From contig CAYOEM010000002.1 of assembly GCA_964402975.1 (NCBI GenBank), forward strand, positions 1 through 64,000: 64,000 nt of DNA, read 5' to 3'. Source of the DNA: CAMDKS01 sp964402975. Its GTDB lineage: Bacteria; Bdellovibrionota_B; Oligoflexia; Oligoflexales; RGVZ01. Shown piece by piece: positions 1 to 8,789 of the stretch. Below the pieces are notes generated by a model that saw only the letters and a list, made by a program, of their open reading frames with translations, ran no database searches and had not been told where the DNA came from. The position numbers and the translations under genes are program-made. How positions within the stretch are numbered: position 1 is the stretch's first letter; every line of letters begins with the position of its first letter.

Positions 1-176
1 CGCGTACGCCGTCGGATTGAGCAAGTCGGAGCAATTAAGTGGGCCAGTTTATACATCTGATATCAGGTTTTTTCACTTCTCGTCACTAGGGCTTTGGAGC
101 TTCCTAGAGTAAAAGGCACCATGATTATCGACACTACTTAGATTCGTTAAAACAAAATTAGGTTGATTTTAGCAGT

Positions 177-523
177 CTACCTAAACTTGTTTTGCAGATT
201 CATTCCGAGAAGCCACCAGATCTGTAGCCAGGTATATGCATTCAAAATATTTGCTGTAGCAATATCTCGCCAAGTCCGCTCAAAGTAGGTTTTTTCCAGT
301 GCGATGGATGCCATGAAAAAAACTATAAAAATACTATTGGCGGTTGCAAATAAAAGTTGTTCCGAAACACCAGCCACGATTCTTGCGATATGTGGTTGGC
401 ACCAAGAAAAAAATAGGTAACAAGAAAGCCAAAGCAACGGGTGCCTAGGAACTGAAACCACCTGTCCAATACGAAATAAATTATGACGGATGGGAGCCAT
501 GGAATTAAGAGGTCGAAAGTCAT
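177..523 (-). pseudogene. small membrane protein, probably frameshifted
   Basis: Two overlapping minus-strand frames look like halves of one gene. The frame starting at ATG 523 encodes a hydrophobic N-terminus of about 45 residues (LLIPWLPSVIIYF, then FGFLVTYFFLG). The frame ending at 177 continues with a second hydrophobic helix (NSIFIVFFMASIAL) and a polar tail. The switch lies near an A7 run at 407-413 (T7 on the coding strand), so a one-base indel or sequencing error would join them into about 113 residues. An AGG sits about 8 bases before ATG 523. No family is recognised. It could equally be chance hydrophobic ORFs. Confidence 0.35.
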
Positions 524-531
524 TGGTATAC

Positions 532-1629
532 CTATTTTAAAATTAAGCGCGCGATTTTATCGCTAATGAGCCATGGGGCAGAATTTTGTCTGTTTGTGAG
601 TATAACAATGCCAAGTTTTTTGTCGGGAAATATCGCAATCGAGTGTTTTTGTCCGATGGTGCTGCCAGTATGGGAAATGCGGCGATTTCGGTCAAATATG
701 TCAATAAACCAACCATAGCCGTACTGAGTGACGCTGCCATTATTCAGTTTTTTTGGAGTTGTCATCAGCTTTGACGAATCTGGTGTCAACACGCTGAGAC
801 CTCCCGTCCACATCACGAACCAATTGAGCAAATCCATCGTCGAGGAGTAAATGCCGCCGTCCCCGAGTACGGCACTGGTTTGACTTTGGTCTGAGCGCTT
901 ATAACCGTTTGTTAGCATGGAGTAGCCGTAGGCACGATTGTCGATAGTGTTCTCTCCTGCGACGTGCGCAAGGGTGCCATACATACCAAGAGGCTTAAAT
1001 ATGTGTTGGGCTAAATATTGATGAAATCGTTCTCCGCTAACTGCGGAGATCACCTCAGCCAAGATAGCGTAGCCAGTATTCGAATAGCGAAAACGTGTCC
1101 CGGGTGAAAAGTAGGTTGAACGTTGTCGTTTCATAATCTCCAAGACATCGGCGTCTGTTACCTGCTTCGAGGAATCGCTTGGCAATAAGTTTTCGTAGTC
1201 TAGGAGTCCGCTGGTATGACTAAGTAAGTGATGTAACGTGATGTTCTGACCATAGGAGGGGAAGTCTTTGAAAATTTCAGTCAGAGTAGTTTGCAGGGTG
1301 ATTTCTTCTGCTTCAACGAGCTGGAGGATGGCGGTCGCTGTAAAGGCTTTTGTAAGAGAGGCTGTTCGGAAATTAGTATCGGATGTCACCGGCTCCCGGG
1401 CTTCAAGGTTTCGTAGGCCGTAGTTTTTTTCAAGGAGCACACCCTTGTCAGAGTAAATGGCGACTGCTGCCCCTGGAACATTTTCACCATCATAGTCCTG
1501 CATGAGTGCGTCAATGCTGGACTCAAGGTCATCGGCCTTTGTCACATCATCAAGAGCCGACGCGCTAGGGCCGAAGGCGGCCGCTAGGGCAAGTAACCCA
1601 AAGAAGGAAAAAAGCTTAAAATTCAGCAT
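532..1629 (-). CDS. secreted serine hydrolase, beta-lactamase class C / PBP4* fold
   Basis: The protein is 365 aa and exported, with a signal peptide ending near ASA at about residue 25. All three motifs of the class C beta-lactamase / DD-peptidase-like family are visible: Ser91-x-x-Lys94 (SLTK), Tyr182-x-Asn184 (YSN), and a C-terminal HTG in place of KTG. The LLSHTSGL segment typical of the family is also present. The ATG at 1629 is chosen because GAAGGAG lies just upstream and the signal peptide starts there; an in-frame codon at 1701 would add 24 implausible residues. Members act as D-aminopeptidases, esterases or DD-peptidases, so the substrate cannot be read from sequence. It is divergent from the YiiX-like lipoprotein gene, with 82 bp between starts. 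Confidence 0.88.
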   Translation of the reverse strand: MLNFKLFSFFGLLALAAAFGPSASALDDVTKADDLESSIDALMQDYDGENVPGAAVAIYSDKGVLLEKNYGLRNLEAREPVTSDTNFRTASLTKAFTATAILQLVEAEEITLQTTLTEIFKDFPSYGQNITLHHLLSHTSGLLDYENLLPSDSSKQVTDADVLEIMKRQRSTYFSPGTRFRYSNTGYAILAEVISAVSGERFHQYLAQHIFKPLGMYGTLAHVAGENTIDNRAYGYSMLTNGYKRSDQSQTSAVLGDGGIYSSTMDLLNWFVMWTGGLSVLTPDSSKLMTTPKKLNNGSVTQYGYGWFIDIFDRNRRISHTGSTIGQKHSIAIFPDKKLGIVILTNRQNSAPWLISDKIARLILK

Positions 1630-1711
1630 GTAGTCGGCTCCTTCGTCGCGTTTGATGCAATTTTTTGATAAACTCGGTCCCAGTATACCAACACTAGCCA
1701 CGAGTCGTTAC

Positions 1712-3055
1712 ATGAAATTTATAAACCCACGATCATGCATTCCTTGCTTAATTTTCCTATCTGCAGTCTTGTCTTGCAAGGAGCGTTCGGCAGCTGTTTC
1801 AAGACAAAGTAGCTACGAAAACTTGACGGTGGGCTACGCGACGGAAGTCGTTCCCTTTAACCGTCTTCCCTTGGATCGCCTTAAAGCGGACGAAGAAATA
1901 TTTCGACGAAATGGATGGCAATTGCCGAAGGAGACGAAAGTTATTCAAACCCACAATGGTGTTGACTATGGTATCAGAGTCATAAGTCCAGATGAGTTGA
2001 AGACGTTCGTATCGGATGGCGATATTGCTGTTGACTACGATCCCATACACGACCCTAACAATCTTGTCAGGGAGTCAAAATTAATTGGCATCCAGCAAAA
2101 GTCAGCCGGAGAAAAAGTTGAGCAGGAAGAGATCGGTTTAAATCATCTTATTCTGGTTAGACTTGGTGAAAAGGGCATGAGTCACGCAAAAATGGTCGTC
2201 ACCCGAGGTGGCAGATTGTGTCATGTAGACTCTCCAGAGTCGATGTCGGATTGTGGTTGGGATTCTTATACACATTTTTTCAGAGTTGAAACCACGCCTA
2301 GCGTGCGGAAAAGCGTGTTTAATATGATCGATGTCTTGAAGGTGAGAGAGACCTCCTATGATTACGACTCCTTTTTGTATACCGATATTTACGTTAAGGG
2401 AGTGCCATCGTTTCAAAGTCGAATGACAAAACTCAATGAAAGTAAGTCTAGCAAGTTGCCGCCTTTATATTGCTCGGAGCTTCCATTTTCAATTTACTCT
2501 CTTGCACTGGGGCGTAATATGCTGGAGACGAATTTCAACATGATGGATTTTGCCAAACAGATTTCAGATATGCGGTCAGAGCCTCGTTTCGCACCGTTCG
2601 TTAATAATGAGCTTATGCAGCAGAGCTTGTCTGCGTTTGTTCTTGGGGCCTCCACGGTTCCTGAGAGCGTCCGTCCCATTATCTCTGGCGGCATCAAGCA
2701 GTTGCTATCAAATGGATATATGGGGGGGAGTCTTCGTTATTTGGTCAAAAAATATTATCCGTCACTTATTTTGCCGCAGCATTTCATGCTAGCAGCCATA
2801 AGTCCGGAAAAAGTTCCAGGTGCTCGTGTGGTGTATATTGGCAGTATCGAAGGACCTACGGTTGAAAAAAATCGTGCGTATTTTAGCACCTTAATTCAAG
2901 AAACGGGTCGTGTTGCGATTGCAAATTACCTGCAGCGAGTTAAAGACTGGTGGAAGAATCCGCCACCTGCTGAGGACGATTCGAATCTAAATCTAGATGG
3001 TGCTCAGCTAGATAGCGTGAAGCCGTCTTATATCGAGCCCGACTATTCGCGTTAA
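1712..3055 (+). CDS. YiiX-like permuted NlpC/P60 lipoprotein (paralogue 1)
   Basis: The protein is 447 aa. The N-terminus reads as a lipoprotein signal with the modified Cys at residue 22 (AVLSC). The core matches permuted papain-fold hydrolases of the YiiX/YebB type: DGDI at 102-105, then SHAKMVV with the candidate catalytic His158, then YCSEL with candidate catalytic Cys254. In permuted members His precedes Cys, as here. A long helical C-terminal region of about 190 residues follows with no recognised domain. The start at 1712 is chosen because the signal peptide begins there; the upstream in-frame ATG at 1652 adds 20 unlikely residues. It is related to the larger gene at 12179-14488. The substrate (peptide, lipid or peptidoglycan amide) is unknown. 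It ends 4 bp inside the convergent barrel gene. Confidence 0.72.
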   Translation: MKFINPRSCIPCLIFLSAVLSCKERSAAVSRQSSYENLTVGYATEVVPFNRLPLDRLKADEEIFRRNGWQLPKETKVIQTHNGVDYGIRVISPDELKTFVSDGDIAVDYDPIHDPNNLVRESKLIGIQQKSAGEKVEQEEIGLNHLILVRLGEKGMSHAKMVVTRGGRLCHVDSPESMSDCGWDSYTHFFRVETTPSVRKSVFNMIDVLKVRETSYDYDSFLYTDIYVKGVPSFQSRMTKLNESKSSKLPPLYCSELPFSIYSLALGRNMLETNFNMMDFAKQISDMRSEPRFAPFVNNELMQQSLSAFVLGASTVPESVRPIISGGIKQLLSNGYMGGSLRYLVKKYYPSLILPQHFMLAAISPEKVPGARVVYIGSIEGPTVEKNRAYFSTLIQETGRVAIANYLQRVKDWWKNPPPAEDDSNLNLDGAQLDSVKPSYIEPDYSR

Positions 3056-4251
3056 AATGCCTCTAATATGTAGAGATAAAGGGCTGGAGTTCTTGGCTCC
3101 GAACGGTTAAATCCGACGTCTAGTCGAGCGTTAATTCGTTGATTTCGCGTGAGTCGATATCTCATGCCACCGCCCCAAGCAACTAGTGGTGTCGTTTCGG
3201 AAAGCTGTTGGCCCGTAGGAGCCACTTGTCCAGCCGCAGCAAACAGAGCAAGACCAAAACGGCGAGCTATATGCCTTCTAATTTCCGCCTGTGTCACCAG
3301 CATCTGCTCATCTCGAAAGCGACCCAAGTAATAGCCACGCAGCATGCTATTGCCGCCCGGTTGCGCGAGCTGGTACCAAGGCACATCTCCGTTAGAAAAT
3401 TGGCCATAAAGTTGCAGTGCCAGGGTCGTACGTTGGTCTAGTGGTATGAACGTGGCATTATTGCTCCAAAATCGAATGTTTTCAAAGTCACTCCCGAGTG
3501 CCTTCGTTGCTCGGTAGATATCCCAAGAGATTCTTGTACCGCTGTGCGGCTCAAAGTCGTCATCGTTATCTTGGTATTGCCATCGCAGTGTCAAATTCCT
3601 GCTGAGGCCCCCAAAATGGCCACGGTAATTTTTTCGGGATAGTAAGCCATTTTGTGTAAACGGTTCAAATTCCGTGATGTCCTGGTGAACGCCAAGGCCA
3701 AATTGATGTTTCGGGTTAAATTTTGGCGCTACTCTAAGGGCGACGCCAATCTCCCTTGTCCGCATGGTATAAAGGTCTTTATCCACGAGGCTTGTGCGGT
3801 TCCCGACGCCAAAAAAGTAATCAGGATAACGCGTTAATCTAAAATGTGTTCGAATAGAGATGTACTCGTCATCATCATATAACTCAATAATTCCAGCATT
3901 TAAAAACTGTTGTCGCTGCGTGAACGTCACACCAATGAGTGCAAAGTCACGTCGGGTTTTCAACTTTGGGCCAAGATAAACTAAAGCTCCGCCACCGCCG
4001 ATGCCGGTTTCAGGCGAGGAAAACAAGGCGGGCACTCCCGTAAGCTCTGAGGAACCCGTCGCCTTTTCTTCATCCTGTGACGCCTGAGCCGCTTCTTCCG
4101 CCCTTGCGCGCCCCAGGGCTGCGCCGTCAACAATATCGGGTTGAGATGTGGAGACCTCAGATCTCGCAATATGGCTGCAGAGAAGACCATGAGTGGCTCC
4201 AAGGATTGATAGTGCCAAAAACCACGTTTTTTTTGTGCGTAAAAATTGCAA
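3052..4251 (-). CDS. Omp85/BamA-type surface-antigen outer-membrane beta-barrel
   Basis: The protein is 399 aa with a signal peptide (hydrophobic about residues 10-25). From about residue 70 the alternating aromatic/polar strands, the ending in Phe and the stretch PGGNSMLRGYYLGRFRD fit the bacterial surface antigen (D15/Omp85) barrel. No POTRA domains fit before the barrel, so this is a short barrel-only member rather than BamA itself. Such proteins sit in the outer membrane; a transport or lipid role cannot be assigned. The start is TTG at 4251, supported by AGAGGA about 6 bases upstream. A strong hairpin at 4321-4373 separates it from the nuclease gene, so it is probably transcribed on its own. 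Confidence 0.8.
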   Translation of the reverse strand: MQFLRTKKTWFLALSILGATHGLLCSHIARSEVSTSQPDIVDGAALGRARAEEAAQASQDEEKATGSSELTGVPALFSSPETGIGGGGALVYLGPKLKTRRDFALIGVTFTQRQQFLNAGIIELYDDDEYISIRTHFRLTRYPDYFFGVGNRTSLVDKDLYTMRTREIGVALRVAPKFNPKHQFGLGVHQDITEFEPFTQNGLLSRKNYRGHFGGLSRNLTLRWQYQDNDDDFEPHSGTRISWDIYRATKALGSDFENIRFWSNNATFIPLDQRTTLALQLYGQFSNGDVPWYQLAQPGGNSMLRGYYLGRFRDEQMLVTQAEIRRHIARRFGLALFAAAGQVAPTGQQLSETTPLVAWGGGMRYRLTRNQRINARLDVGFNRSEPRTPALYLYILEAF

Positions 4252-4320
4252 AGAAATCCTCTTCTGGTCGAAGCTTCATTATAGCACGATAGATTTGCGG
4301 GGTAGCTAGTGTTGGTTAAA

Positions 4321-4373
4321 CGAATAAAAACGAAGGATTTCCTCAAGAATAGGAAAGCCTTCGTTTTTATTCG
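4321..4373. terminator. strong hairpin between nuclease and barrel genes
   Basis: A perfect 16-bp inverted repeat (4321-4336 with 4358-4373) continues after one mismatch into 6 more pairs, closing a 7-base loop. A5 and T5 tracts lie inside the stem, so it can work as an intrinsic terminator in both directions. It lies just after the nuclease stop codon on the minus strand. Confidence 0.75.
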
Positions 4374-4387
4374 CGGTTCCGCCCGAT

Positions 4388-5335
4388 TTAGAGGGGCCGC
4401 GTGTGCGCTAGGTTTGGGAAAGCCATACCAGCTTTCCTCTCGATCTCTTGTAGCGAGACTTTGTAGTCGCGCCAATCTGTCGAGATTGAACCTGAGCCGC
4501 CACGTTGTTGCTCTTGGCAGGCTTCGTCTTTGTTAGCGACGGGATCTCTGCCATGTGACGTGACGTTTGGCATGATGACGGCGATATAGCCTATGGGATT
4601 TTTCTCGTCATCATCCTTGTAAACGACTACGACTTTGTAGAAGGCATCAGGGATTTGAATATCACCGTTCCGCCCAATACCTTCGCGACCATCGCGAAGA
4701 ATCGTACCCGCGTACACCTGTAGCTTTCGACCTTCGTCCCTGACTAAGTCTCGGCTGTAGGATTCCAGATCGGCCCAAATTCTCCGGTTTAAAAACGCGG
4801 ATTGTGGCGCCATGTTACTCATGTAAAACGTCGCCAAATTATGTTTCGGCTGATCTGTCCTGTCCGCAGAGGGTGCTTGGTGGCCTCGATCGAAACACGT
4901 ATTCTTGTAGTCCTCGGGAATGACGCCGAGATTTCTCTCGCGTAACTCGAGGTACGTGTTGAGGATTGAGTCGCTTCGGAAGTTGTCAGATCTGGCAACA
5001 TCCCCCAAGTCTTGTCTGACGACCTGCCAAGCTGTCCAAGCTGGGACTTTGGCTTTTGAGTCAAACGAGACCACGAATTGCTGGCGAGACAAGAAAACAT
5101 CCTCGTTCGTAGCGACTCTTTCCGAAATAATCCTCGGGAATCCGCCGAAGATATTCCGATTGCCTGTCAGGTCAGTATCACCGACCACCATCGCCTTGCC
5201 AATTTGCCTTGGCATAACGATGGATGCTTGCAGGCTATCCGTTAGCATCGAGTTTTGCTGGCTGCGCGGACGACATCCAACAAGGGCGGCAATCCCTGCC
5301 AACCCGATGACTGCCACGGTCCTAGTGAATCTCAT
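4388..5335 (-). CDS. DNA/RNA non-specific endonuclease, lipoprotein
   Basis: The protein is 315 aa, with a lipoprotein signal (ALVGC, Cys21). The nuclease core carries DRGH at 149-152, with His152 as the expected general base, followed by SNMAPQ (Asn174) and an Asn-containing LNRRIW segment near 182-187. These fit the NUC1/EndA beta-beta-alpha-metal family, which cuts DNA and RNA using one divalent metal. The start at 5335 is set by GGAGG five bases upstream; an in-frame ATG at 5347 overlaps that ribosome site. The protein is probably anchored in the envelope, where it could degrade external nucleic acid. The 130 bp upstream is AT-rich and probably holds its promoter. Confidence 0.88.
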   Translation of the reverse strand: MRFTRTVAVIGLAGIAALVGCRPRSQQNSMLTDSLQASIVMPRQIGKAMVVGDTDLTGNRNIFGGFPRIISERVATNEDVFLSRQQFVVSFDSKAKVPAWTAWQVVRQDLGDVARSDNFRSDSILNTYLELRERNLGVIPEDYKNTCFDRGHQAPSADRTDQPKHNLATFYMSNMAPQSAFLNRRIWADLESYSRDLVRDEGRKLQVYAGTILRDGREGIGRNGDIQIPDAFYKVVVVYKDDDEKNPIGYIAVIMPNVTSHGRDPVANKDEACQEQQRGGSGSISTDWRDYKVSLQEIERKAGMAFPNLAHTRPL

Positions 5336-5473
5336 TAGCACCTCCAAATGGTGAGGGGGTTTGAGATGGACCTACTCCTTAGGTCCTACGCTAACAGTAG
5401 CTTAAAATTTTAATAAAAGTCAATAAAATAGTTTAAAATCTTTTTAAAATGTCGAAATCATTGGCAAAGTAAA

Positions 5474-5505
5474 ATAAGCCCAGCTTATAACTGCTGGGCT
5501 TTATT
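5474..5505 (-). terminator. rho-independent terminator after the lipoprotein gene
   Basis: AAGCCCAGC (5476-5484) pairs with GCTGGGCTT (5493-5501) around an 8-base loop. On the minus strand it is followed by a T-rich tract, just past the stop codon at 5526. Confidence 0.8.
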
Positions 5506-5525
5506 TCATATGCTAAATCCAAGGA

Positions 5526-6353
5526 CTAATTCGTGGTTCCCGTTGTCTGAGGCACTGTTTGGTCCACGTTCTGGGCGGGTATCGCATACGTGTGGTAGGT
5601 ATACGGTCCTGCTTGCACCTGGCCGATGTACTGATATTGCGTCGGGGCGGTTGTAGTAGACGTACCCGTCGTTGTCTGACCATTGACCGTATTTGCTGGA
5701 TACGTATAGGTCGAATTCGATGCGGAATTGATCGGTACGCAACCGTAGGCAGCATAATTGGACGCCGTTTGGCCCCATGGCAATGCTAATGTTGATGCAG
5801 CATTTGAACCTGTAAATATTCCAATCAATGATTGGAGAGTACCCGAGATCGATTCGGTGATGCCATCGCCGCTCGCCAAGGAGCCGCCCAAGAGATTGCT
5901 GAATATGCTAGAGCCACCATTACTGAAGGTGCTGTAGATGTTGTCTATACCGATGTTCGGCTGGGGCTGTGTGGGAGTGGCCTGGGATGCCTGCACGGAA
6001 GACGGCATGTAATATCCAGGGGGGCACTGATAAAGTGCGAACATATTGCCGGTGCTGTTGTCGGATGCAGCGAGCGCCATGCCGTCTTTCTTTAGGGTTA
6101 GCGGACGACCGTTGTCGTAAGCCTTAGCGACGTCCAATGGGTTGCTTGTTTTATTTATTGCGGTGTTGGATGCTGTAAACTGCAACACACCCATATTTTT
6201 GTTTTGTGAATCCGGAGAAATTCTTGCAATCACGGACTTTGTCGTTGGAGAGTGCTTGCGCCCACCTTGTATATGTTCGTCCTGCTGACAGGACGTCGTT
6301 GTTACAAGTAAGATGGCGCTACACAAGAGTGCGAGGTTTGATTTGCAGTTCAT
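5526..6353 (-). CDS. hypothetical lipoprotein, Gly/Ser/Thr/Gln-rich
   Basis: The protein is 275 aa. The signal peptide ends in a lipobox-like TTTSC (Cys about 22). The rest is low in charge and rich in Ser, Thr, Gln, Asn, Tyr and Pro, with a Gly/Ser-rich middle (about residues 130-175) and a Thr/Gln/Tyr-rich tail. No enzyme motif is visible. AGAAGGAG lies about 7 bases before ATG 6353, which fixes the start against the ATG at 6389. The composition suggests an extended surface or periplasmic lipoprotein. It is followed by its own terminator, and the 285 bp upstream is shared with a divergent MFS gene. Confidence 0.68.
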   Translation of the reverse strand: MNCKSNLALLCSAILLVTTTSCQQDEHIQGGRKHSPTTKSVIARISPDSQNKNMGVLQFTASNTAINKTSNPLDVAKAYDNGRPLTLKKDGMALAASDNSTGNMFALYQCPPGYYMPSSVQASQATPTQPQPNIGIDNIYSTFSNGGSSIFSNLLGGSLASGDGITESISGTLQSLIGIFTGSNAASTLALPWGQTASNYAAYGCVPINSASNSTYTYPANTVNGQTTTGTSTTTAPTQYQYIGQVQAGPYTYHTYAIPAQNVDQTVPQTTGTTN

Positions 6354-6638
6354 GGGCGTCTCCTTCTGCTTTATCAACATCATGATCAACGACGAGCACG
6401 TGCTTGGACTTTGGGACTATTGGTCCCTGCCACATTGAAAGCAAACGCTGTGCCAGAGTTCGAAACACGCCTAAGATCCTGATTTCAAATGAAAAAATTG
6501 ATACATGTAAATCGTCTCGCTGTCAGGGGTCTGGACATAGTGCGGTGTCTCTAAACACCCCCACTGAGCGGTAGTGTTAGTCTTCTGATATACTTAGGAA
6601 AACTTTCTCTTGCAACTTGCCCACACCGGCTTCGATCA

Positions 6639-7871
6639 ATGGGGTTTTTGCCTATGAGTCCAGCTTTATGGATGCTGACAGTCGTAAATCTCATCTGCTA
6701 CCTAGATCGGTATATTATATCTGCCGCCGCACCCCGTATTCAGTCAGAGTTCTCACTCAGTAATGCCCAAACCGGCACATTCATGAGCATCTTTATGGTG
6801 GGCTACATGCTGACGAGTCCTCTTTTTGGGTTTTATGGTGACCGCAAATCTAGACCGTTTTTAATGGCAATCGGTGTGCTTCTTTGGAGTTTTGCGACGC
6901 TTTGGAGTGGGTTAGCCAGTAACTTCTACGTGCTGTTAGTCGCGCGTGCGTTGGTTGGCGTTGGGGAGGCCAGTTTCGCCACGCTGTCTCCGCCCTTTAT
7001 ACGTGATAGCTTGCGTGATGAAAGCGCTATCAACAAAGTTTTGGGTGTATTTTACACATCGATCCCGATTGGAGCAGCCTTAGGCTACATCTGGGGCGGC
7101 TGGATGGCAGATATCGGTCACTGGCGTTGGGCATTTTATCTTGGCGCTATCCCGGGGTTTCTGATCACTTACTGGGTCTGGACAATGCCTGAGCCACAGC
7201 ACAGAGTTCGGCAAACCAGTAACATGAGGTTTGGGAGCGTGCTGAAAGACTTAATTCGCAACCCGGATTACCGTTGGGCAGTTTTGGGCTACACGGCTCA
7301 AACGTTTGCTTTGGGCGGATTTTCAGCGTGGGCTCCAAAGTACGGCGAGCATGTCTTGAATGTCTCATTGACGGAGAGTTCTCTGAAAATCGGTGCTTCA
7401 ACGTTAGCGTCTGGTCTTATTGGGACATTGATCGGAGCCAAGTGGGGGCATGTATTCCTCAAGGGTACAGAGCAGAAAACTGGTATCGTGGCGGCGCGCG
7501 CGTTCTGTAAGTTTTGTGCATGGACGTCTGTCATTGCGACCCCACTGGGATTCTGGGCGTTTCGAAGTCATGATTTTAATGAATTTGTATTGGCGCTTTT
7601 TCTCGTGCAGACATCAATTTTTGCAGCACTTGCCCCAGCAAATACAGCTATTTTGCAGTCGGTGCCAGCTAGAGTTGCGTCCACCGCATTTGCTGTTTCG
7701 ATTTTCACCATCCATGCACTCGGGGACGTGATTTCTCCCCCTCTTGCCGGGCTTCTCGCAGATCATATGCCTATGCCTGACGCTATGATGATGCTCGTTG
7801 CTGCAGTGGCTCTTAGTGCGGTGCTTTGGTTTCTTGGTGGAAGGAACCAAGCCGCAGCGCCAGCACTATAA
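6639..7871 (+). CDS. MFS transporter, Spinster-like
   Basis: The protein is 410 aa with about 12 predicted membrane helices. The loop GFYGDRKSRP after helix 2 is the MFS motif A, and NLICYLDRYIISAAAP in helix 1 is typical of Spinster-like MFS proteins. VGVGEASFATLSPPFI in helix 4 agrees. Members move sphingolipids, lysophospholipids, carboxylates or sugars, and the substrate is not evident here. Start codons at 6639 and 6654 are both possible; neither has a strong ribosome site. It converges on the DMT gene with a 59-bp tail overlap. Confidence 0.85.
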   Translation: MGFLPMSPALWMLTVVNLICYLDRYIISAAAPRIQSEFSLSNAQTGTFMSIFMVGYMLTSPLFGFYGDRKSRPFLMAIGVLLWSFATLWSGLASNFYVLLVARALVGVGEASFATLSPPFIRDSLRDESAINKVLGVFYTSIPIGAALGYIWGGWMADIGHWRWAFYLGAIPGFLITYWVWTMPEPQHRVRQTSNMRFGSVLKDLIRNPDYRWAVLGYTAQTFALGGFSAWAPKYGEHVLNVSLTESSLKIGASTLASGLIGTLIGAKWGHVFLKGTEQKTGIVAARAFCKFCAWTSVIATPLGFWAFRSHDFNEFVLALFLVQTSIFAALAPANTAILQSVPARVASTAFAVSIFTIHALGDVISPPLAGLLADHMPMPDAMMMLVAAVALSAVLWFLGGRNQAAAPAL

Positions 7872-8742
7872 GCAAAATTCCTAGTACGAGCGGCCCGGGA
7901 TGCGTTTTTTCTCCAAAGAAAACGATACTGACTGCTACGGCAATCGGTAGTTTTAGATTGTTCGCGACGCTTAAAATAACTCCGCTAACTCTAACTGCAC
8001 CTTTGTTCCAGAGTAAAAATCCAAGGCCGGACGATATGACGCCAAGCCATAACAATTGCGCAAACTGCTCGGTGCTTGGGAATTCAAACGTCTTTGAAAA
8101 CAATAAAAACATCACGGCTGAGGCGAAAAAAGCTCCAGTGAAGAACGGCACCATCAAAGCTGTCGCTCTATCCGCAGAGAGTGTAAACCATCTAGTCCAG
8201 TAAAACGAACCTAGCGCAAAAAAGACATTTGATAACTGGACGAGTGCCGCGCCAATAACCAAGCTGTCGGAAACGGCGGCTTGGTAAGTAGCTACTATAC
8301 CGCCTGCGGTTGCCAGTAGGATGGCGGTCGCCAAGCGTATGCCGAACGAGAACTTGCCTTCTTTGCTTCGATTTATTTCCGATGGAATGAAGAAAATCGA
8401 CATAATAAGCGGTGTGGACATGGTGAAAAGCGCGACTTCGTGGGCATTAATGAAGCGAAATGAAAGTGTGTAAGGTCCGTACATAAGACCAAGCTGCACG
8501 GCACCGCAGATAAAAGCGCGTCGATAGTTTAAATACAGAGCCTGCCGGTCTGTTTGAGTTTGAACACTGCGGCCTTTCTGATTGGCGTAGAGTAGATACG
8601 CAACTTGCCATGGGATAAAAAAGACGGTTGCGACGCCAGTTCTGATGAGGTTGACCGCAAACGGGTCTACGGAAATCGTTAATTTTTTGACGATTCCAAA
8701 AGAAAAGGCCCAAATAAGCGAGGCTAGCAGCAGCCAGACCAT
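7813..8742 (-). CDS. EamA/DMT-family permease
   Basis: The protein is 309 aa with ten predicted membrane helices in two repeats. The start (LLASLIWAFSFGIVKKLT) and the last helices (VSIVFFGEKTHPGPLVLGILLIV) fit the EamA drug/metabolite transporter family. Such proteins mostly export amino acids, metabolites or drugs. AAAAGGAG lies 5 bases before ATG 8742. The start is 47 bp from the divergent amidase gene, so the two share a promoter region. Confidence 0.85.
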   Translation of the reverse strand: MVWLLLASLIWAFSFGIVKKLTISVDPFAVNLIRTGVATVFFIPWQVAYLLYANQKGRSVQTQTDRQALYLNYRRAFICGAVQLGLMYGPYTLSFRFINAHEVALFTMSTPLIMSIFFIPSEINRSKEGKFSFGIRLATAILLATAGGIVATYQAAVSDSLVIGAALVQLSNVFFALGSFYWTRWFTLSADRATALMVPFFTGAFFASAVMFLLFSKTFEFPSTEQFAQLLWLGVISSGLGFLLWNKGAVRVSGVILSVANNLKLPIAVAVSIVFFGEKTHPGPLVLGILLIVLALRLGSFHQETKAPH

Positions 8743-8789
8743 AAAATCTCCTTTTTCGAGATGTGAAAGTACAGTAATCTTCGAGGCCT

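Noticed and set aside
3981..4475. 164-aa minus-strand ORF
   Set aside because: It spans the barrel gene start and the terminator hairpin in another frame.
4920..5354. 144-aa plus-strand ORF
   Set aside because: It is antisense to the nuclease gene, whose motifs are clear.
6354..6638. promoter boxes in the divergent lipoprotein/MFS intergenic region
   Set aside because: TATACT at 6589-6594 resembles a -10, but no matching -35 lies at the right distance.
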